DNA from: an uncultured Eubacteriaceae bacterium
GTDB taxonomy: Bacteria > Bacillota > Clostridia > Eubacteriales > UBA1433
Reading direction: 5' to 3'
DNA length: 7,492 nt
Assembly (NCBI GenBank): GCA_937914785.1
Contig: CALGIV010000129.1
Location: forward strand, 1-7,492
This document shows, one piece after another, positions 5,150-7,492 of this stretch (position 1 is the first letter of the stretch; every line of letters begins with the position of its first letter). The notes below the pieces were generated by a model. That model worked only from the letters and a program-made list of their open reading frames with translations, had not been told where the DNA came from and made no database searches. The position numbers and the translations under genes are program-made.

Positions 5150-6217
5150 ATGGATATTAAAATAACAAAAACACAAAATCCAAAACCAAAACCGGCCTGG
5201 GAGAACGCCGGCTTCTGCAAATATTATTCAGACCATATGTTTATTATGGACGGCAATAAAACAAAAGGATGGTATGATGCGCGCATCGTGCCATACGGCC
5301 CGCTTCAAATGGACCCTGCTTCGCTCGTATTCCACTATGCGCAGGAATCCTTTGAAGGAATGAAAGCGTTCTACGGCGTAGACGGCAAAATCCGTCTGTT
5401 CAGGCCGGACGCGAATATGAAGCGAATGAATATCACGCACAAGCGTATGTCTATTATGGAATTTGACGGCGACTTCGTCTTAAAGGCACTTGATGAGCTC
5501 ATCAAAATTGAAAAAGACTGGGTTCCGCCCGTCGATGAAATGGCGATGTACATCCGACCGTTCTGTATTGGCAACGGCACACATCTCGGCGTAAAATCGT
5601 CTGATGACTTTATCTATTGCATTATTCTTTCGCCCGTCGGCGCGTACTATCCCGAAGGGATGGCACCGACAAAAATCTATATCGAAGACAAATACGTCCG
5701 CAGCGTAGAAGGCGGCACAGGCGCGTACAAAGCCGGCGCAAACTATGCAGGTACACTGCAGCCAGGCGAAGAAGTACTCGCCAAAGGCTTTTCGCAGATT
5801 TGCTGGCTGGACGCCAAGGAAAGAAAATACATTGAAGAAGTCGGCACGAGCAATATCGTTTTCGTCATTGATGGAAAGGTCGTTACCCCAACACTGAAAA
5901 CCGGCACAATCCTGCCGGGAATCACGCGAGACACTACCTTGCAGCTTGCAAGAGAGTGGGGCTATGATGTCGAAGAACGCCCCGTCTCTGTTGAAGAAGT
6001 ATTCAAAGCTGCCGATGAAGGCAAATTAAACGAAGCTTTTGCAACGGGAACAGCTGCTGTTATCTCGCCTGTCGGCTTAATCCACTACAAAGGAAAAGAA
6101 GCGATCATCAATGATCAGAAAACCGGTCCGCTTTCACAAAGGATCTACGACGAAGTCACCGATCTGCAATATGGACGTAAAGAAGATACGCGTGGCTGGA
6201 TTCATATTGTCGAATAA
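5150..6217 (+). CDS. ilvE: Branched-chain amino acid aminotransferase, class IV PLP fold
   Basis: The enzyme exchanges amino groups between glutamate and the keto acids of leucine, isoleucine and valine, the last step of their synthesis and the first of their breakdown. The 355 residues match the longer BCAT subfamily (type II, as in the eukaryotic enzymes) rather than the roughly 310-residue E. coli IlvE type. QESFEGMKAF (65-74) is the typical N-domain segment. The PLP-binding lysine is K194 in GTGAYKAGANYA (189-200). EVGTSNIVFV (230-239) supplies the glutamate facing the PLP ring nitrogen, LPGITRDT (255-262) binds cofactor phosphate, and FATGTAAVISPVG (297-309) closes the site. No key residue is missing. 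AAGGG (5137-5141) lies 8 bases before the ATG. The gene stands alone, with its own promoter and terminator. Family is firm; substrate range within branched-chain acids is inferred. Confidence 0.95.
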   Translation: MDIKITKTQNPKPKPAWENAGFCKYYSDHMFIMDGNKTKGWYDARIVPYGPLQMDPASLVFHYAQESFEGMKAFYGVDGKIRLFRPDANMKRMNITHKRMSIMEFDGDFVLKALDELIKIEKDWVPPVDEMAMYIRPFCIGNGTHLGVKSSDDFIYCIILSPVGAYYPEGMAPTKIYIEDKYVRSVEGGTGAYKAGANYAGTLQPGEEVLAKGFSQICWLDAKERKYIEEVGTSNIVFVIDGKVVTPTLKTGTILPGITRDTTLQLAREWGYDVEERPVSVEEVFKAADEGKLNEAFATGTAAVISPVGLIHYKGKEAIINDQKTGPLSQRIYDEVTDLQYGRKEDTRGWIHIVE

Positions 6218-6240
6218 AGAAAACCCCATAAATTCACAAA

Positions 6241-6278
6241 TAAAAAGCGAGTGGCCCTGTTGTGCCGCTCGCTTTTTA
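6241..6278. terminator. Bidirectional terminator shared by ilvE and dnaJ
   Basis: A 15-bp stem, TAAAAAGCGAGTGGC (6241-6255) with its partner at 6264-6278, contains one G-U pair and an 8-base loop. A-rich and T-rich arms give a U-tract on both strands. It starts 24 bases after the ilvE stop and abuts the dnaJ stop codon, so it serves both converging genes. Confidence 0.92.
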
Positions 6279-7391
6279 TTATTTTATTCTAGACCAGAAT
6301 TTTTTTGATTCCGTATGCACTTCATCCCCGGCCAGTGTGGCAAAATCTTTTAACGCTTTCTTCTGAACACTGTTCAGCCCTTTCGGCACTTCAAGATGCA
6401 CCGTCACAAACAAATCGCCCTTGCCAAAACCCCTTAGAGAAGCAATGCCTTTTCCTTTAATACGGAATTTTTGATTTGGTTGTGTTCCTTCCGGAATTTT
6501 CAGCTTTACTTTCCCTTTTAAAGCCGGTACCATAATCTCATCGCCCAATGCCGCCTGCACGTAAGTGATCGGCACATCGATATAGATGTTCTTGCCATCC
6601 CGCTTAAAAAACTCATGTTCCGCTACCGTAACAAAGATGTATACATCGCCGCTTTCGCCGCCGCGCTCGCCGGGTTCCCCCTCACCGCGAAGCGGCAATA
6701 CCGTATCGTTGTCGACACCGGCCGGCACATTGATTGTCAACGTCTTCGCTTTGCGTTCGTATCCCGTCCCCCTGCACGTCGAGCAGGGCGTATCGACGGT
6801 CGTACCTTCACCCTGGCAGGCATCACATGTGCGCACACTTTGAAACGAGCCGAACGGCGTGCGCTGAACAGTTTTCACCTGGCCGTTGCCGCCGCACACA
6901 CTGCACGTCTTGCGCTCGCTTCCCGGTGCCGCACCACTGCCGCCGCAGGTTTCACAAGGCTCATTACGGTTGATTTTGATTTTCTTCTCGCAGCCAAAGG
7001 CCGCTTCTTCAAACGTCAACTTTAAGTTGATGCGCAAATCTTTACCCTTGCGCGGCGCTGTTCTGCCCGAAGAAGTCCCAAACCCACCAAAACCGCCGAA
7101 CATATCAAATATATCTTCAAACCCACCAAAACCGCCGAATCCACCGGCTCCGCCGCCGGCATTTTGATTCACGCCTTCGTGGCCAAATCTGTCGTAAGTC
7201 GCTTTTTTCTGCTCGTCGCTTAATATTTCGTAAGCTTCATTCGCTTCTTTAAATTTCTCTTCTGCTTCCTGATCGTCAGGATTCTTGTCGGGATGATATT
7301 GTATCGCTTTTTTTCTATACGCTTTCTTAATCTCGTCGGCAGACGCAGAGCGTTCAACGCCGAGTACTTCGTAATAATCCCGCTTACTCAT
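6279..7391 (-). CDS. dnaJ: Chaperone DnaJ (Hsp40, class A)
   Basis: DnaJ delivers unfolded clients to DnaK and stimulates its ATPase in the cytoplasm. The 370-residue product has the full class A layout: J-domain at about 4-70 with HPD at 33-35, a Gly/Phe-rich region at about 79-105, a zinc domain with four intact CxxCxGxG repeats (starting at 146, 163, 189 and 203), and the two C-terminal client-binding beta domains from about 215 to 340. All eight zinc cysteines are present. On the minus strand AAAGGAG (7398-7404) lies 6 bases before the ATG. The stop codon touches the shared terminator. In most Bacillota dnaJ follows dnaK; the upstream gene lies outside the window. No CIRCE element is visible in the 100 bases upstream. 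Confidence 0.98.
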   Translation of the reverse strand: MSKRDYYEVLGVERSASADEIKKAYRKKAIQYHPDKNPDDQEAEEKFKEANEAYEILSDEQKKATYDRFGHEGVNQNAGGGAGGFGGFGGFEDIFDMFGGFGGFGTSSGRTAPRKGKDLRINLKLTFEEAAFGCEKKIKINRNEPCETCGGSGAAPGSERKTCSVCGGNGQVKTVQRTPFGSFQSVRTCDACQGEGTTVDTPCSTCRGTGYERKAKTLTINVPAGVDNDTVLPLRGEGEPGERGGESGDVYIFVTVAEHEFFKRDGKNIYIDVPITYVQAALGDEIMVPALKGKVKLKIPEGTQPNQKFRIKGKGIASLRGFGKGDLFVTVHLEVPKGLNSVQKKALKDFATLAGDEVHTESKKFWSRIK

Positions 7392-7424
7392 ACCGCTCTC
7401 CTTTCATATTATGTCCGTTTCAGC

Positions 7425-7453
7425 ATTTTACCATAACAAGGCATAAATAGAAA
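7425..7453 (-). promoter_or_regulatory. Candidate dnaJ promoter, extended -10
   Basis: Minus-strand TGGTAAAAT (7425-7433) is an extended -10 with five of six matches to TATAAT. The hexamer 17 bases upstream, TTTCTA (7448-7453), is a poor -35, so recognition would rest on the extended -10. It overlaps the 7445-7474 hairpin at its far end. Confidence 0.45.
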
Positions 7454-7474
7454 GCCTTTTCAGGCTTCCTATTT
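7445..7474 (-). terminator. Hairpin upstream of dnaJ, possible terminator of the preceding gene
   Basis: AAATAG (7445-7450) pairs with CTATTT (7469-7474) and AAGCC (7452-7456) with GGCTT (7463-7467), separated by one A-C mismatch, with loop TTTTCA. This gives 11 pairs. On the minus strand the only U-rich stretch is inside the lower stem, so termination would be partial. It could instead be a processing or stability element between the preceding gene and dnaJ. Confidence 0.5.
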
Positions 7475-7492
7475 ACACGCTGCTTTTATATC

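Noticed and set aside
6615..7025. 136-codon plus-strand open frame inside dnaJ
   Set aside because: Antisense shadow of the zinc domain; Arg/Ala/Cys-rich composition follows from the CxxCxGxG codons.

Overview
The window is ordinary chromosomal sequence from a low-to-mid GC Gram-positive bacterium. A Rex repressor, a 444-residue GSI-alpha glutamine synthetase, an LCP-family wall enzyme, AGGAGG-type ribosome binding sites and extended -10 promoters all point to Bacillota, probably a clostridium-like anaerobe; I cannot place it more finely. There are five genes, four complete. I see no mobile element, CRISPR array, tRNA or rRNA.

Layout, left to right. (1) 2-706, +: the C-terminal part of an LCP (LytR-CpsA-Psr) cell-wall glycopolymer transferase with a long Pro/Asp-rich tail, cut by the window edge. 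(2) 734-760: a hairpin terminator between convergent genes. (3) 773-2665, -: a two-domain ABC-F ATPase resembling YdiF. (4) 2666-2834: a divergent promoter region in which the -10 boxes of the ABC-F gene and rex lie on the same bases, inside an 18-bp inverted repeat that resembles a clostridial Rex site. (5) 2835-3482, +: rex, the NADH-sensing repressor. (6) 3483-3594: a short glnA leader containing a promoter followed by an intrinsic terminator that sits directly against the glnA ribosome binding site. (7) 3595-4929, +: glnA. (8) 4930-5149: an AT-rich regulatory gap with inverted repeats, a spaced repeat, a CodY-like box and the promoter of the next gene. (9) 5150-6217, +: ilvE, a branched-chain aminotransferase. 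(10) 6241-6278: a strong bidirectional terminator. (11) 6279-7391, -: dnaJ, with its own promoter and an upstream hairpin.

The genes do not form one operon; each has its own promoter or terminator. Two of them, glnA and ilvE, handle amino nitrogen: glnA makes glutamine and ilvE moves amino groups between glutamate and branched-chain keto acids. Rex links transcription to redox state, the ABC-F protein is probably a ribosome-associated factor, and DnaJ is a chaperone partner of DnaK.

I did not find an undescribed system. The most interesting material is regulatory: the terminator in the glnA leader with a mutually exclusive upstream hairpin, the Rex-like operator over the divergent promoters, and the clustered palindromes and CodY-like box before ilvE. 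All regulator assignments are inferences from motif resemblance.
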